The translations under genes were made by a program, and so were the position numbers. The notes beneath the pieces were generated by a model, which was not told where the DNA came from, did not search any database, and saw nothing but the letters and a program-made list of their open reading frames with translations. DNA of 64,000 nucleotides from Mucilaginibacter aquatilis (GTDB lineage Bacteria > Bacteroidota > Bacteroidia > Sphingobacteriales > Sphingobacteriaceae), in the NCBI RefSeq assembly GCF_009755275.1, contig NZ_WQLA01000002.1, forward strand, positions 372,001 to 436,000, read 5' to 3'. Below are positions 33,544 through 42,686 of this stretch, one piece after another. The stretch's first letter is position 1. Every line of letters begins with the position of its first letter.

Positions 33544-34359
33544 TTAACTCTTATCCAAAACATCATCTGCTTTTTCTGAAACTTCAGGTTCAACTAAATG
33601 CCTTTTAGGGAAATTAAACAGCAGCGAGCTAAGCACTGGTAATATGAAAATGGCAACAGTAAAGATGGATACGAACAAATCCATTTTCTCACCTTCAATA
33701 AACCTGGCAATTTCGCTTTCGGGTGCAAAATGTGTGTATACTGATGATGACAGTTTAATACCTAAAACGCCAATTACAATAAAAGCAATGGTTTCCAGGA
33801 AGGTGAATTTTTCCATTAATTTAACAAAGGCCTGTGCAACAAAGCGCATGGCCAGTATGCCTATAAATACACCTACGTAAATTAAAAACACATGATCGGT
33901 AAAGGCAACTGCTGCAAAAACGTTATCAATGGAAAAAGCAAGGTCCATTACCTCAACTAAGGCAACAGTAGCCCAAAAGTTACCAACAAGGCCCACAGTT
34001 GATTTATAAATCCAGCTCTCATTTTTGTTTACCGATTCATCTTCTTCGTCTTTACTGCTTGCCTTGCCTTTAAAGTAATCAAATGCAAGGTAAAGCAAGT
34101 ATAAGCCACCCAAAGGTTTAAGCCACCAAATTTTTACCAGCCAGGCTGCTAAAAACAAGCATATACCCCTAAATACGTAAGCACCTATAATACCATAGCG
34201 CAAAGCTTTCTCGCGTTGCTCTTTGGGTAAATCAAGCACCATGGTTGCCAGTACTGCAGCGTTATCTACAGAAAGTAAACTTTCAATAACAATAAGGTTT
34301 AAAATAATGAGCAGGCCGGCTTGAATGTCATCGCCCAATAGAGTGTGTAGTATATCCAT
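33544..34359 (-). CDS. TerC-family integral membrane protein
   Basis: 271 residues with about seven membrane spans. Seen: the family signature LSVDNAAVLATMV at about 28-40 and a second acidic motif SIDNVFAAVAF at about 142-152, both with the Asp-Asn pair expected to coordinate metal in TerC/Alx/MeeF proteins, which export manganese or help load metal onto exported proteins. A charged cytoplasmic loop (SSKDEEDESVNKNES) separates the two halves. No manganese (yybP-ykoY) riboswitch or other motif was seen in the 127-base upstream region. Single-gene unit. Confidence 0.88.
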   Translation of the reverse strand: MDILHTLLGDDIQAGLLIILNLIVIESLLSVDNAAVLATMVLDLPKEQREKALRYGIIGAYVFRGICLFLAAWLVKIWWLKPLGGLYLLYLAFDYFKGKASSKDEEDESVNKNESWIYKSTVGLVGNFWATVALVEVMDLAFSIDNVFAAVAFTDHVFLIYVGVFIGILAMRFVAQAFVKLMEKFTFLETIAFIVIGVLGIKLSSSVYTHFAPESEIARFIEGEKMDLFVSIFTVAIFILPVLSSLLFNFPKRHLVEPEVSEKADDVLDKS

Positions 34360-34486
34360 ATGTGTGTTTAGTGGCTTAAAAGCGGCTTAAAAATATAAAA
34401 TCTATATTACTATATGCTCAAGCAATTTTGATTTATGATGAATAAACAGGCTTTTAAGTTCAGTACACTTTCAAATAAATTCAAAT

Positions 34487-36109
34487 TTATTCGTTTTCGT
34501 TAAGCAGGGCCTTGAGTGTTTCAATGGTATCTGCCTCTTCTTTAGGCTTATCATGCCGCCAACGCAATATACGTGGAAACCTCAGCGCAACTCCCGATTT
34601 ATGCCGTGTTGACTTGTTAATTCCTTCAAAACCAATTTCAAATACCAGTTGTGGCTTAACGGTACGTACCGGGCCAAACTTTTCAAGTGTGTTACGTTTC
34701 ACAAAGGCGTCAACCTTATTTATCTCCGCATCAGTTAACCCTGAGTATGCTTTAGCAAATGGGACAAGCTTATCGCCGTCCCAAACGGCAAACGTGTAAT
34801 CGGTATATAGATCCGCCCGTCGCCCGTGCCCTTTTTGTGCATAAATCATTACAGCATCAACAGATAACGGGTCAATTTTCCATTTCCACCAATCGCCTCG
34901 CCTGCGCCCAACCTGGTAGTGTGCATCTTTGCGTTTGAGCATAATACCTTCGGCTATCATAGCGCGAGATTGCTCCCGTATTTCACTTAATTCCTGCCAG
35001 CTATTAAAATTAATAAGTGCCGATATATTGAAGACAGTTTGGACAGATGAAGCTGCTTGTAGTTGCTGAAGTAGCTGCCGGCGCTCTGTTTGCGTTTTGC
35101 TTCTGATATCCTCGCCGTTAAACTCAAGGCAATCATAAGCTATAAGCGCAACCGGACTATCCTCCAGTATCTTCTTGCTTAGTGTTTTGCGGCCAATACG
35201 TGTTTGTAAAACAGCAAATGGTAATGGCAAACCATTCCTGAAGGATAATATTTCACCATCGATAACGGTTCCGTCGGGTAATTCGTTTAAAAAAGGATGC
35301 AGCTCCGGAAATTTGTCTGTTGCCAGGTCTTCGCCGCGGCTCCATATAAAAATTTCTCCATTGCGTTTAATGAGTTGAGCTCTTATTCCATCCCATTTCC
35401 ACTCGGCCTGCCACTCACTGGCATCACCGAGCAGGTCTTGCATAGCATCCGGTGTTTTTTGTTTTTCGGACGTTTCCTGTACCGGATACGCCAAAAAGAA
35501 TGGGTAAGGGCGCGATACATCTTCCAAAGCGGTATCAGCATGTGAAAGTTCGGCAAACTGGTAGGTTTCGGCCGTCCAGTTACCCATAAGCCTATGGGTA
35601 AGCGTAGCTGCATCAAGTTCCGCAACATCGGCCAAGGCCTTTATTACCAAATTTTGCGAAACACCTACTCTAAAGCTTCCCATTAGTATTTTGTTAAACA
35701 CAAATCGCTCCTGTGCGCTCAGTTCAGCCCATGATTGTAGCAGCCAGGAATGTTTCTCTTCTTCAGTTTTAGTTCCTAAAGAGTTAATGTCGGCAATCCA
35801 TTCGGTGAGGGTTTTGCTGCTGGTATTATTATGATCTGGCAATAGCAATGCAACGGTTTCAGATAGATCCCCTACCACATGGTAGCTTTCTTCAAACAGC
35901 CAGGCAGGTATTCCTGATGCCTCAATAGCCCAAAGCCTGAACTGGGTAGAGTTTATTTGCCGTTTAGGCCTGCGGCCGGTAAATAATGCCAGCATGTGCA
36001 TTTTATCGGTGTCTGGCACACAGGCAAAGTATTCTTTTAAAACCTTAACCTTTTCATTGGTTTTGTTAGTTTCATCTAACGAAGTGAAAAGTTGAGCAAA
36101 TGACTTCAT
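34487..36109 (-). CDS. ATP-dependent DNA ligase (repair type)
   Basis: 540 residues. N-terminal DNA-binding helical domain (about 1-200), adenylation domain with KWDGIRAQ at 238-245 (Lys238 is the expected adenylated residue), DGEIL, EGIMLKR and WWKWK motifs, and an OB domain (about 420-520). It belongs to the bacterial ATP-dependent ligases found in four-gene repair clusters with a metallo-beta-lactamase exonuclease, a DEXH helicase and the PdeM endonuclease. Here it overlaps the exonuclease by 4 bases (ATGA), so translation is coupled. Helicase and PdeM are absent from this window. NAD-dependent LigA should still serve replication. Confidence 0.92.
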   Translation of the reverse strand: MKSFAQLFTSLDETNKTNEKVKVLKEYFACVPDTDKMHMLALFTGRRPKRQINSTQFRLWAIEASGIPAWLFEESYHVVGDLSETVALLLPDHNNTSSKTLTEWIADINSLGTKTEEEKHSWLLQSWAELSAQERFVFNKILMGSFRVGVSQNLVIKALADVAELDAATLTHRLMGNWTAETYQFAELSHADTALEDVSRPYPFFLAYPVQETSEKQKTPDAMQDLLGDASEWQAEWKWDGIRAQLIKRNGEIFIWSRGEDLATDKFPELHPFLNELPDGTVIDGEILSFRNGLPLPFAVLQTRIGRKTLSKKILEDSPVALIAYDCLEFNGEDIRSKTQTERRQLLQQLQAASSVQTVFNISALINFNSWQELSEIREQSRAMIAEGIMLKRKDAHYQVGRRRGDWWKWKIDPLSVDAVMIYAQKGHGRRADLYTDYTFAVWDGDKLVPFAKAYSGLTDAEINKVDAFVKRNTLEKFGPVRTVKPQLVFEIGFEGINKSTRHKSGVALRFPRILRWRHDKPKEEADTIETLKALLNENE

Positions 36110-37182
36110 ACCTCACCTCCTTCATTTGCCACGCTTTTTGCAGGCTCTTGTGAGTTATTGTCAGCTAATTTGGCTTCTGCGGTTGGTACTGGTGCATCAT
36201 CTTCTTCGGTGCCATACAATGTATGTACCTCATGGGCATCAAAACCAATTTCGCTTAGGTATTTTGAAAAAGTGGCCGTAGACCCATGAGTTAAGTAGAC
36301 AGATTCGCAGCGTGTAGCATCTATAGCACTTATCAGCCCTGTCCAGTCGGCGTGGTCTGATAGTACAAAGCCGCGGTCGGCAGCCCGGCGGCGTTTAGCC
36401 CCCCTTATAGTCATCCAGCCCGAGCAATACCCAAAGCTGTATGGAGCAAACTTACGCATCCATGGCGTACCTACTGATGACGGCGGGGCGATGATGATAC
36501 CCTTCCTTACCTCGTCTTTTACCGATTCCTGGGTAATACGGTGCGTTGGGTTAAGCACAATTCCGTTCCGGCGTAAAGCCTCATTGGTGTTTTCAATAAC
36601 GCCATGAGTATAAACATTGCCAATATCAAGGTTAAGATTTTGGAGTATGCGCTGCGCTTTACCTAACGAGTAGCCCACAATAACAGTAGCAAGGTTGTTT
36701 TGAACATTATTTTGCCACCATGAGTTTACTTCGGCAAATACTTCCGGCTGAGGCTTCCACTTGTAAACAGGCATACCAAAGGTACACTCAGAAATGAAGT
36801 GATGACATTGCACAGGTTCAAAAGGTGTGCATACGCCATCATCTTCTACCTTATAATCACCCGATACTACCCAAACTTCACCTTTATGCTCAATTTTTAT
36901 CTGGGCCGAACCGATGACATGCCCGGCCGGAAATAAGGTGATTGCTACGCCGTTTTTAAATACGGTTTCTCCGTACTCAACTGTTTGCAGCGTAATATCG
37001 CCCAGGCGATATAAAAGCACCTCGCGCGACAGGTGATGTGCAAGGTAACGCTTATGCCCGGTGTAAGCATGGTCTGCGTGGGCGTGGGTAATTACAGCAT
37101 CGTCTACAGGCAGCCACGGATCAACATAGAACTTTCCGGCAGCGCAGTAAATACCTTTATCTGTAAACTCAAGTAATGGCAT
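36106..37182 (-). CDS. Ligase-associated metallo-beta-lactamase exonuclease
   Basis: 358 residues of the MBL/beta-CASP superfamily (formerly called mRNA 3'-end processing factor-like). Seen: HAHADH at 33-38, FPAGHVIGSAQ with a metal His, VSGDYK with the metal Asp, and LSDHADW near residue 275. In characterised relatives it is a DNA 3' exonuclease acting with the repair ligase. A C-terminal Pro/Glu-rich tail of about 30 residues is extra. Its stop overlaps the ligase start by 4 bases. It is 76 bases downstream of the carotenoid genes and may be read from them. Confidence 0.87.
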   Translation of the reverse strand: MPLLEFTDKGIYCAAGKFYVDPWLPVDDAVITHAHADHAYTGHKRYLAHHLSREVLLYRLGDITLQTVEYGETVFKNGVAITLFPAGHVIGSAQIKIEHKGEVWVVSGDYKVEDDGVCTPFEPVQCHHFISECTFGMPVYKWKPQPEVFAEVNSWWQNNVQNNLATVIVGYSLGKAQRILQNLNLDIGNVYTHGVIENTNEALRRNGIVLNPTHRITQESVKDEVRKGIIIAPPSSVGTPWMRKFAPYSFGYCSGWMTIRGAKRRRAADRGFVLSDHADWTGLISAIDATRCESVYLTHGSTATFSKYLSEIGFDAHEVHTLYGTEEDDAPVPTAEAKLADNNSQEPAKSVANEGGEV

Positions 37183-37258
37183 AGCCTAAATACAACACGT
37201 TACCTTTGAGTTAGTTTGATGCAGGTGTTTAGGCAAGATGCTGTTGTTATCAAAAAAG

Positions 37259-37894
37259 CTATGCAAGCTGTAGCAAGGCAAAGAAAATAAATTGCACAAC
37301 TAATAAGGCTGGAGCCGTAATGTTCTGATGTTTAAATTTGAAAAGCTCAAATATACCCAGGAATAAGGCGCTTACTCCAAACCACCCTAAATAGTTTTTT
37401 AATGGCGGGTTAAGATCTACCCAACTCCAGTAATCAAATTTAATAGCTACGGGTTCAATGAGCAGGTCTAAACATACAAGTACTATTGCACCAACGAGCA
37501 TACGTAACGCAACGGTAGGAATTTTTAAATACTTTAGTAGAACTCCGGTTGCATAAACCAGTAAAAACCAGTTCACGCCAATCATTAACGGTATGTCGAA
37601 AACCTTGGTGCCTAAGGTGTGTCCATAATCATAATCTCCGAAAATAATATTGGTGTGTACGCCAATCCATTCGGCAGTAAAGCCCCCTGTAAATATAAGC
37701 GCGGCAAAAGCCCAGAATTTGCCCTCTCGCCAGTTTTCATGGTTAATAATTACTACGGCCAGCATAAGTAGCAAATGGAACGGCACAAGCCGCAAAAACA
37801 TAGACCTGAACGGAGTAATGAAAAAACCAAGTAAGCCTACCGCATGAAATAATATGATTACAGCAACCGACGCCGAGCTTTTACTCATTTTCAT
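37259..37894 (-). CDS. cruF: CruF-like carotenoid 1',2'-hydratase
   Basis: About 211 residues from the ATG at 37894, which overlaps the upstream glycosyltransferase by 4 bases (ATGA); a start at 37912 is possible. Seven or so membrane spans, with WIGVHTNIIFGDYDYGHTLG and MIGVNWFLLVY typical of the carotenoid biosynthesis family of CruF (gamma-carotene 1',2'-hydratase). It adds water to the psi end of a monocyclic carotene, giving the 1'-hydroxyl that CruC/CruD-type enzymes can then decorate. Neighbours CrtD, CruC and acyltransferases support this role. Confidence 0.8.
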   Translation of the reverse strand: MKMSKSSASVAVIILFHAVGLLGFFITPFRSMFLRLVPFHLLLMLAVVIINHENWREGKFWAFAALIFTGGFTAEWIGVHTNIIFGDYDYGHTLGTKVFDIPLMIGVNWFLLVYATGVLLKYLKIPTVALRMLVGAIVLVCLDLLIEPVAIKFDYWSWVDLNPPLKNYLGWFGVSALFLGIFELFKFKHQNITAPALLVVQFIFFALLQLA

Positions 37895-38979
37895 ACATTG
37901 CGGCCTTTCCAAACTGTTTTTCGGGTTAAATGAGTTTGTATGGCATTAATGCCTATGATGAGCAGGGTTAACATTTGTACAGGGTGAAGCAATATGTTGT
38001 AAAGGGCATTCTGACCGGATGATAAAGAGATCATCATGCGGCTCAAAATGATTAAGCCGCACATGAAAATAATTAATGGCAGGTTAAGGGTTGATATTAT
38101 TACCAAAGGACCACCAATTACAAAAAGCAGATAGAATATAAAACCTATGATACTGTAATTAAACGGAGCCAGGAAGTTTTTGCTAAAGCCTTTAACCGCA
38201 TCAGTATAATTGGTATACATACGGCAGGTAATCAGGCCGTTTGCCAGCAAACTCTCGCCCTTATATTTGGCAGCCTTAATGTATTTCATTAATTCAACGT
38301 CTTCTACTACACGGTCTTTTACAACTTCATGCCATTGGTTTTGGCGGTATATATCAGCATCAAACATCATAAATTGCCCGCTTGCAGCTGCAAACGACGG
38401 GTTTTTTGATATATAAATCAAACGAACCGGCAACAGGTTGAGCAGCAAATAATGCATTAACGGAACCGTGCAATATTCACCAAGTGATAGCATCTCCTGG
38501 TTAGTAAATAGGCTGAACAGGGCAAGGTTCTTAGCTTTTATCCTGTGAACGGCGCTGTTTATTAAGTCGTCATATACCTTTTCATCAGCATCTAAAAAAA
38601 GCAAGAAGCGGCCGCGGGCCAATTTGGCTAACTGGTGGCATGCAAAGTTTTTTCCTAACCAACCCTTTAGTAAAGCTTGCCCTTTTACTACCCTGAATTG
38701 CGGGTAATTGGCTGCAAACTGCTCGCACAACTCAAAAGTGCGGTCGGTAGAGTCATCATCCAAAACAATTACTTCGTAGTTGGTATACTCCTGCTGCGCA
38801 ATTGATTTTAACAGCGTAATAATGTTGTTTTCTTCGTTTCGGGCAGGTATAAGTATGGAAACCAAATCGGTTTGTAAACGGTTTATGCGCCTTATTTTAG
38901 GGTCGGAAATAAAATTGAACAAGGTGACAACAAAGCGCAGTATCAGGAAGATGAAGATGATAGAAAGAACAATAATCAC
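37891..38979 (-). CDS. CruC-like carotenoid glycosyltransferase (GT2)
   Basis: 362 residues, one N-terminal membrane span, a GT2 domain and three C-terminal spans. Seen: VLDDDSTDRT at 72-81, the DAD metal motif at 130-132, and VEDVEL as the catalytic ED region near 235-240. In Chlorobaculum, CruC glucosylates the 1'-hydroxyl of the carotenoid tail; the position next to cruF, crtD and acyltransferases supports a carotenoid glycosyltransferase here, though another lipid acceptor cannot be excluded. Start is GTG at 38979, 1 base after the upstream acyltransferase stop. Confidence 0.75.
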   Translation of the reverse strand: MIIVLSIIFIFLILRFVVTLFNFISDPKIRRINRLQTDLVSILIPARNEENNIITLLKSIAQQEYTNYEVIVLDDDSTDRTFELCEQFAANYPQFRVVKGQALLKGWLGKNFACHQLAKLARGRFLLFLDADEKVYDDLINSAVHRIKAKNLALFSLFTNQEMLSLGEYCTVPLMHYLLLNLLPVRLIYISKNPSFAAASGQFMMFDADIYRQNQWHEVVKDRVVEDVELMKYIKAAKYKGESLLANGLITCRMYTNYTDAVKGFSKNFLAPFNYSIIGFIFYLLFVIGGPLVIISTLNLPLIIFMCGLIILSRMMISLSSGQNALYNILLHPVQMLTLLIIGINAIQTHLTRKTVWKGRNV

Positions 38980-38980
38980 T

Positions 38981-39601
38981 TTATACTATAATTTGAGTTT
39001 GTTGCGCTTTTGCCTGTTGATAATGTTGTTGAAATACTGGTTTTAAGTCGTCAACATGGTCAATACCTTCGTCATGGCGTTGAACATAAACGTTTACAGA
39101 TGGCTTTTTGTGCGAAAAATATTCAATAAATGTTGCAGCAAATACATACTGAAACTTACCTGCTGCCTGCTTTATCACTCGGCCTAAACCCCGTTCAAAG
39201 TGAATATCGTCTATAAAGTTGGAGTAAAGCCTTGCCTGCGGAAATACCAGCACAAGATTGCTTGGATCATTTAGCAGCTCGGCTGTAAACTGCAGCGACT
39301 CCAGCATTGACCTGGAATTCTTAACAACTGAAAATGCACCCATATACTTTAAAAAGAAAACCTTTCTTACAGTATCCTCCAGTATCATGATATGAAACTT
39401 TTTTTTGATGAGGAGGTGATTAAGCCAGTACAGTAAAAAACCGTCCCACCAACCAAAGTGATTGGCAAGTAAAAGCACCGATTTATTGGCATCAATACTA
39501 ACTTCGTTAAAGTTGAATGCCTTAAAGTTGCGGCTAATGATATACCCAATATAACGGTGAAAGAAACCGGTTATTAATTTGTTTTTTTTAGGATATATCA
39601 T
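38981..39601 (-). CDS. PlsC-like acyltransferase, variant motif
   Basis: 206 residues, lysophospholipid acyltransferase fold. Catalytic HX4D present as NHFGWWD with His48 and Asp53, but the acceptor motif normally FPQG(E/T) reads FPQAR (120-124), losing the Gly. Clearly paralogous to the gene directly upstream: the catalytic residues fall at identical positions. In carotenoid clusters such enzymes (CruD type) acylate the carotenoid sugar. Because of the altered motif its acceptor may differ or its activity may be reduced. Confidence 0.75.
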   Translation of the reverse strand: MIYPKKNKLITGFFHRYIGYIISRNFKAFNFNEVSIDANKSVLLLANHFGWWDGFLLYWLNHLLIKKKFHIMILEDTVRKVFFLKYMGAFSVVKNSRSMLESLQFTAELLNDPSNLVLVFPQARLYSNFIDDIHFERGLGRVIKQAAGKFQYVFAATFIEYFSHKKPSVNVYVQRHDEGIDHVDDLKPVFQQHYQQAKAQQTQIIV

Positions 39602-39676
39602 GGTTGCGGCAATATAGCAACGCCAGTTAGCATATCAAATTTATGCATGGTATTTATAAGTGATATGATTGCTGTA

Positions 39677-40300
39677 CTAATGCTCAACGTTTACCTGGTT
39701 AGCTAATGCTTGTTTATGAAAAGTATTAATATTTTCAACCAATTGATTGAATGGTATTTCGCCGGCAACGCCACAATCAAACAGGTGTATGAAGGCTGAT
39801 GGTTTTAAACTCTCAAAATAATCAATAAGCACGCATGAGTATACAATTTGACATGGGCCTTTAACGTGTTTTATCAAACGTTCAATCCCCTTTTCAATTG
39901 ATATGCTTGTGGCATGATTGGATACAAGCTCGCCTTGCGGAAATACTACCACCAGGTTTTCGGGCGTATTCAGTAAATCGGCAGCATAGTGTAATGATTT
40001 GAGCATTTCACGGGTGCCTTTCTCAATGGAAAAACCACCAAAAAGATTAAAGAGCATCCGCTTTTCTAAATGATCATGCTGCATCATAATGTACAGCTTA
40101 CGTTTTAAGTGATAGTACGCCAGGTAGTTGCCAAAGAAGCCATCCCACCAGCTAAAGTGGTTGCATAGCAGTAAAACGGAGTGGCCGGGCTTAGGCTCAA
40201 ACGGTAAAACCACCACCCGGTTAAATGCCTTGTACATGCGGTAGCGCATATACCTGGCAAACCAGTTGCTGAATAAATTTACGCGCCTTGCAGGTATCAT
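39677..40300 (-). CDS. PlsC-like acyltransferase (CruD-type candidate)
   Basis: About 207 residues from the ATG at 40300, which overlaps the stop of the upstream hydrolase by 4 bases (ATGA); a TTG at 40348 is also in frame. Catalytic NHFSWWD (His48, Asp53) and intact FPQGE (120-124). I infer that it esterifies the sugar of a carotenoid glycoside, as CruD does, based on neighbours and fold; a phospholipid acceptor is the alternative. Confidence 0.78.
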   Translation of the reverse strand: MIPARRVNLFSNWFARYMRYRMYKAFNRVVVLPFEPKPGHSVLLLCNHFSWWDGFFGNYLAYYHLKRKLYIMMQHDHLEKRMLFNLFGGFSIEKGTREMLKSLHYAADLLNTPENLVVVFPQGELVSNHATSISIEKGIERLIKHVKGPCQIVYSCVLIDYFESLKPSAFIHLFDCGVAGEIPFNQLVENINTFHKQALANQVNVEH

Positions 40301-41115
40301 AATTTGTAATTTACCAGGTGTTCGTCCAATTGAGAGGTAACCAGCCAATGCCCCAACGGCACCTCATGTACTAAAGGGTTGTTTAGCCGTTGTATAAAAT
40401 CAGCCGCCGAGCTTTTAGGAAACAACATATCATGCTTGCCAAATATCAGGTGGCACTTTATATTATGCCGGTTAATTTCATCTGTAACTTTAACTATGTT
40501 AGGCTGCAACTGTTTTATAAGGTTTAGCGTGTAATATACATCAAGCCTTTTTTGGGGTGTATCCATTTCACTATAGGCTATTTTATAAAGGCTGTCATCT
40601 ATAAAACGTACCCTGCGCAAACCTTTAAGTACTCCCGGTGCCAGCCAGTTGCTTTTAGTCACCGTTTTAAACAGGAGCTTCCCTGCCGCGTTATGCATTA
40701 AAAAATTAAATCCTTTGTATACCGAAAGTCCATCAGGAGCCATCAGTATTACTTCATCAATCCATTCTGCAAATTCTTCAATAAGCACCAGTGCCAAATT
40801 AGCGCCTATGGAGTAGGCCATAAGGCTTATGCGCTGGTGGCCATGTTGTTTAAACCACTCCTCAAGATAGGCGCGCATCATGTTTTTGGGCATACCCGCC
40901 AAAATTTGCTGTTCGCTCCAACCGCTTATTTGGGTTTTACCATGAAAAAAATGATCGAAGCTATAAACCCTATAGTCGGTTAAAATTGATTTTTGCAACA
41001 CTTCAAACTGCCGTCCGGTCATGCCATAGCCATGAAAAGCCAGCATTGGTTTGGCACCGGTGCCGTACTCGTGGTAATGAACTTGCCCTAATCCGGGTAG
41101 ATTTAAAAATGCCAT
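40297..41115 (-). CDS. Alpha/beta hydrolase
   Basis: 272 residues. FHGYGMTG at 28-35 forms the oxyanion-hole loop, the nucleophile elbow is MAYSIGAN with Ser102 (Ala in place of the usual first Gly), an Asp follows in FGKHDMLFP, and the His is in GHWLV near the C-terminus. Complete Ser-Asp-His triad. Cytoplasmic, no signal peptide. It sits between crtD and the acyltransferases with a 4-base overlap to the latter, suggesting a role in forming, editing or removing acyl groups on the carotenoid; this is inference. Confidence 0.75.
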   Translation of the reverse strand: MAFLNLPGLGQVHYHEYGTGAKPMLAFHGYGMTGRQFEVLQKSILTDYRVYSFDHFFHGKTQISGWSEQQILAGMPKNMMRAYLEEWFKQHGHQRISLMAYSIGANLALVLIEEFAEWIDEVILMAPDGLSVYKGFNFLMHNAAGKLLFKTVTKSNWLAPGVLKGLRRVRFIDDSLYKIAYSEMDTPQKRLDVYYTLNLIKQLQPNIVKVTDEINRHNIKCHLIFGKHDMLFPKSSAADFIQRLNNPLVHEVPLGHWLVTSQLDEHLVNYKL

Positions 41116-41206
41116 AAACAGGCAATATTAAATATAATTTTGGATTTTGCTGGTTGTTTGTCTTTCGGTTACTGGTTAAAGCAATTTAATGAATGGTAAG
41201 TGAGCC

Positions 41207-42679
41207 TTAATCTACCCATTCACTTACAATTTTTGCCGATAGCAAGGCCAGGGGTATACCACCACCCGGGTGCACGCTGCCCCCGCAAAAATACAGGTTG
41301 CTTATTTTTGATGAACGATTGGCATGACGCAAAAATGCAGCAAAGCGGTTATTAGAGCTGGTGCCATACAGTGAGCCTTGGTAAGAAGATGTACGGCTTT
41401 CAATAAGCCGTGGATCAAGAATGCTTTCAGTAGCAATAAACTCTTCAATATTATCGCCCAATTGTGCTGATAGTTTTTGTATGATGTAGATGCGCGCCTC
41501 AGCAATAAGCTTGTCCCAATTTTGGCCCGTATTAGCCGGTACGTTGATCATCACAAACCAGTTTTCGCAGCCGCCCGGTGCATCAGCTTCTTCATACTTT
41601 GAACTAATGTTAACGTAAACTGTAGGATCATTAAAAATGGTTTGTTGCTTCCATATGGCATCAAATTCTGCCTTGTAATTGGCACTGAAAAAAATGTTAT
41701 GCAAATCAAGCTGCTCAAATTTTTTTTGAATTCCCCAATAGAAAATCAAGGCTGAGCTGCTGCGCTCCTGGCTTAAAATATTTGATGGAAACAGCTGAGG
41801 GTGCTGTTTGAGCAACTTACGGTAAGTAAACCAAACATCCATGTTTGATATCACTATATCTGCTGCAACAAAGCTGCTATTTACAATTACGCCCGTTGCT
41901 TTGTTGTTTTTAAGCACAATCTCATCAACAGGAGAATTGTAGTTGAATTGAACACCAAGGTCCTGAGCCAAATTCACCAGGCTTGCCGTAATACTGTACA
42001 TGCCACCCTTTGGAAAGTAGGCACCAAAATGCTGTTCTAAATGTGGAATTACGTTTAGCGTAGCGGGGGCATCGTAAGGGTTTGAACCGTTATAAGTTGC
42101 ATAGCGGTTATAAAACTGCACCAGCCGCTCGTCATTAAAAAAATGCTCGTTGGCCTTGCTCATGCTGCGCAGCGCATCTATTTGAAACAGCCTTAAAATA
42201 GACTGAAGTGTTTTGCTGTTTAGATAGGTTTGCAAACGGTGCAACGACTGTTCGAGAAAAACATGATTAGTAACCTTGTATATACGCGCACTGTTACGGT
42301 TATAGCTATACACGGCTCCCTTAGGCTCACCGGTTTTTTGATTTACCTCGGCAGCAAATTTATCCTGATCGGCATATGCGTTAATATGTGTACCATCGGG
42401 GTAAAAGTAACGGCAAACAACATCAAGCTTTTGGTATGTAAAATAATCGGCCGGGTTTTTACCTGCCAGTTTAAAAAGCTCATCAACATATTGCGGCATG
42501 GTAAACAAGCTTGGCCCGGCATCAAAGCGGTAGCCATGTTGCTCAAACTCCGATAGCTTGCCACCAGCATAGGCATTGCCTTCAAACACCTTTACGTTAA
42601 ATCCTTTTAAAGCCAGCCTTATAGCCGTGCCAATACCGGCAATGCCCGCACCGATAACTAAAGCGTCAGATTTCTGCAT
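41207..42679 (-). CDS. crtD: CrtD-like carotenoid desaturase (CrtI family)
   Basis: 490 residues. N-terminal FAD-binding VIGAGIAGIGTAIRLAL followed by VFEGNAYAGGKLSEFEQHGYRFDAGPSLF, and a C-terminal FCGGSVHPGGGIPLALLSAK, all hallmarks of CrtI/CrtD enzymes. The context of cruF and a CruC-like enzyme points to a 1-hydroxycarotenoid 3,4-desaturase (CrtD) rather than the phytoene desaturase CrtI, but the sequence alone does not settle it. Located 7 bases downstream of the small membrane protein gene. Confidence 0.82.
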   Translation of the reverse strand: MQKSDALVIGAGIAGIGTAIRLALKGFNVKVFEGNAYAGGKLSEFEQHGYRFDAGPSLFTMPQYVDELFKLAGKNPADYFTYQKLDVVCRYFYPDGTHINAYADQDKFAAEVNQKTGEPKGAVYSYNRNSARIYKVTNHVFLEQSLHRLQTYLNSKTLQSILRLFQIDALRSMSKANEHFFNDERLVQFYNRYATYNGSNPYDAPATLNVIPHLEQHFGAYFPKGGMYSITASLVNLAQDLGVQFNYNSPVDEIVLKNNKATGVIVNSSFVAADIVISNMDVWFTYRKLLKQHPQLFPSNILSQERSSSALIFYWGIQKKFEQLDLHNIFFSANYKAEFDAIWKQQTIFNDPTVYVNISSKYEEADAPGGCENWFVMINVPANTGQNWDKLIAEARIYIIQKLSAQLGDNIEEFIATESILDPRLIESRTSSYQGSLYGTSSNNRFAAFLRHANRSSKISNLYFCGGSVHPGGGIPLALLSAKIVSEWVD

Positions 42680-42686
42680 GCGCCGT

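Noticed and set aside
34360..34486. Manganese riboswitch upstream of terC
   Set aside because: The conserved elements of yybP-ykoY RNAs are not recognisable in this AT-rich stretch.
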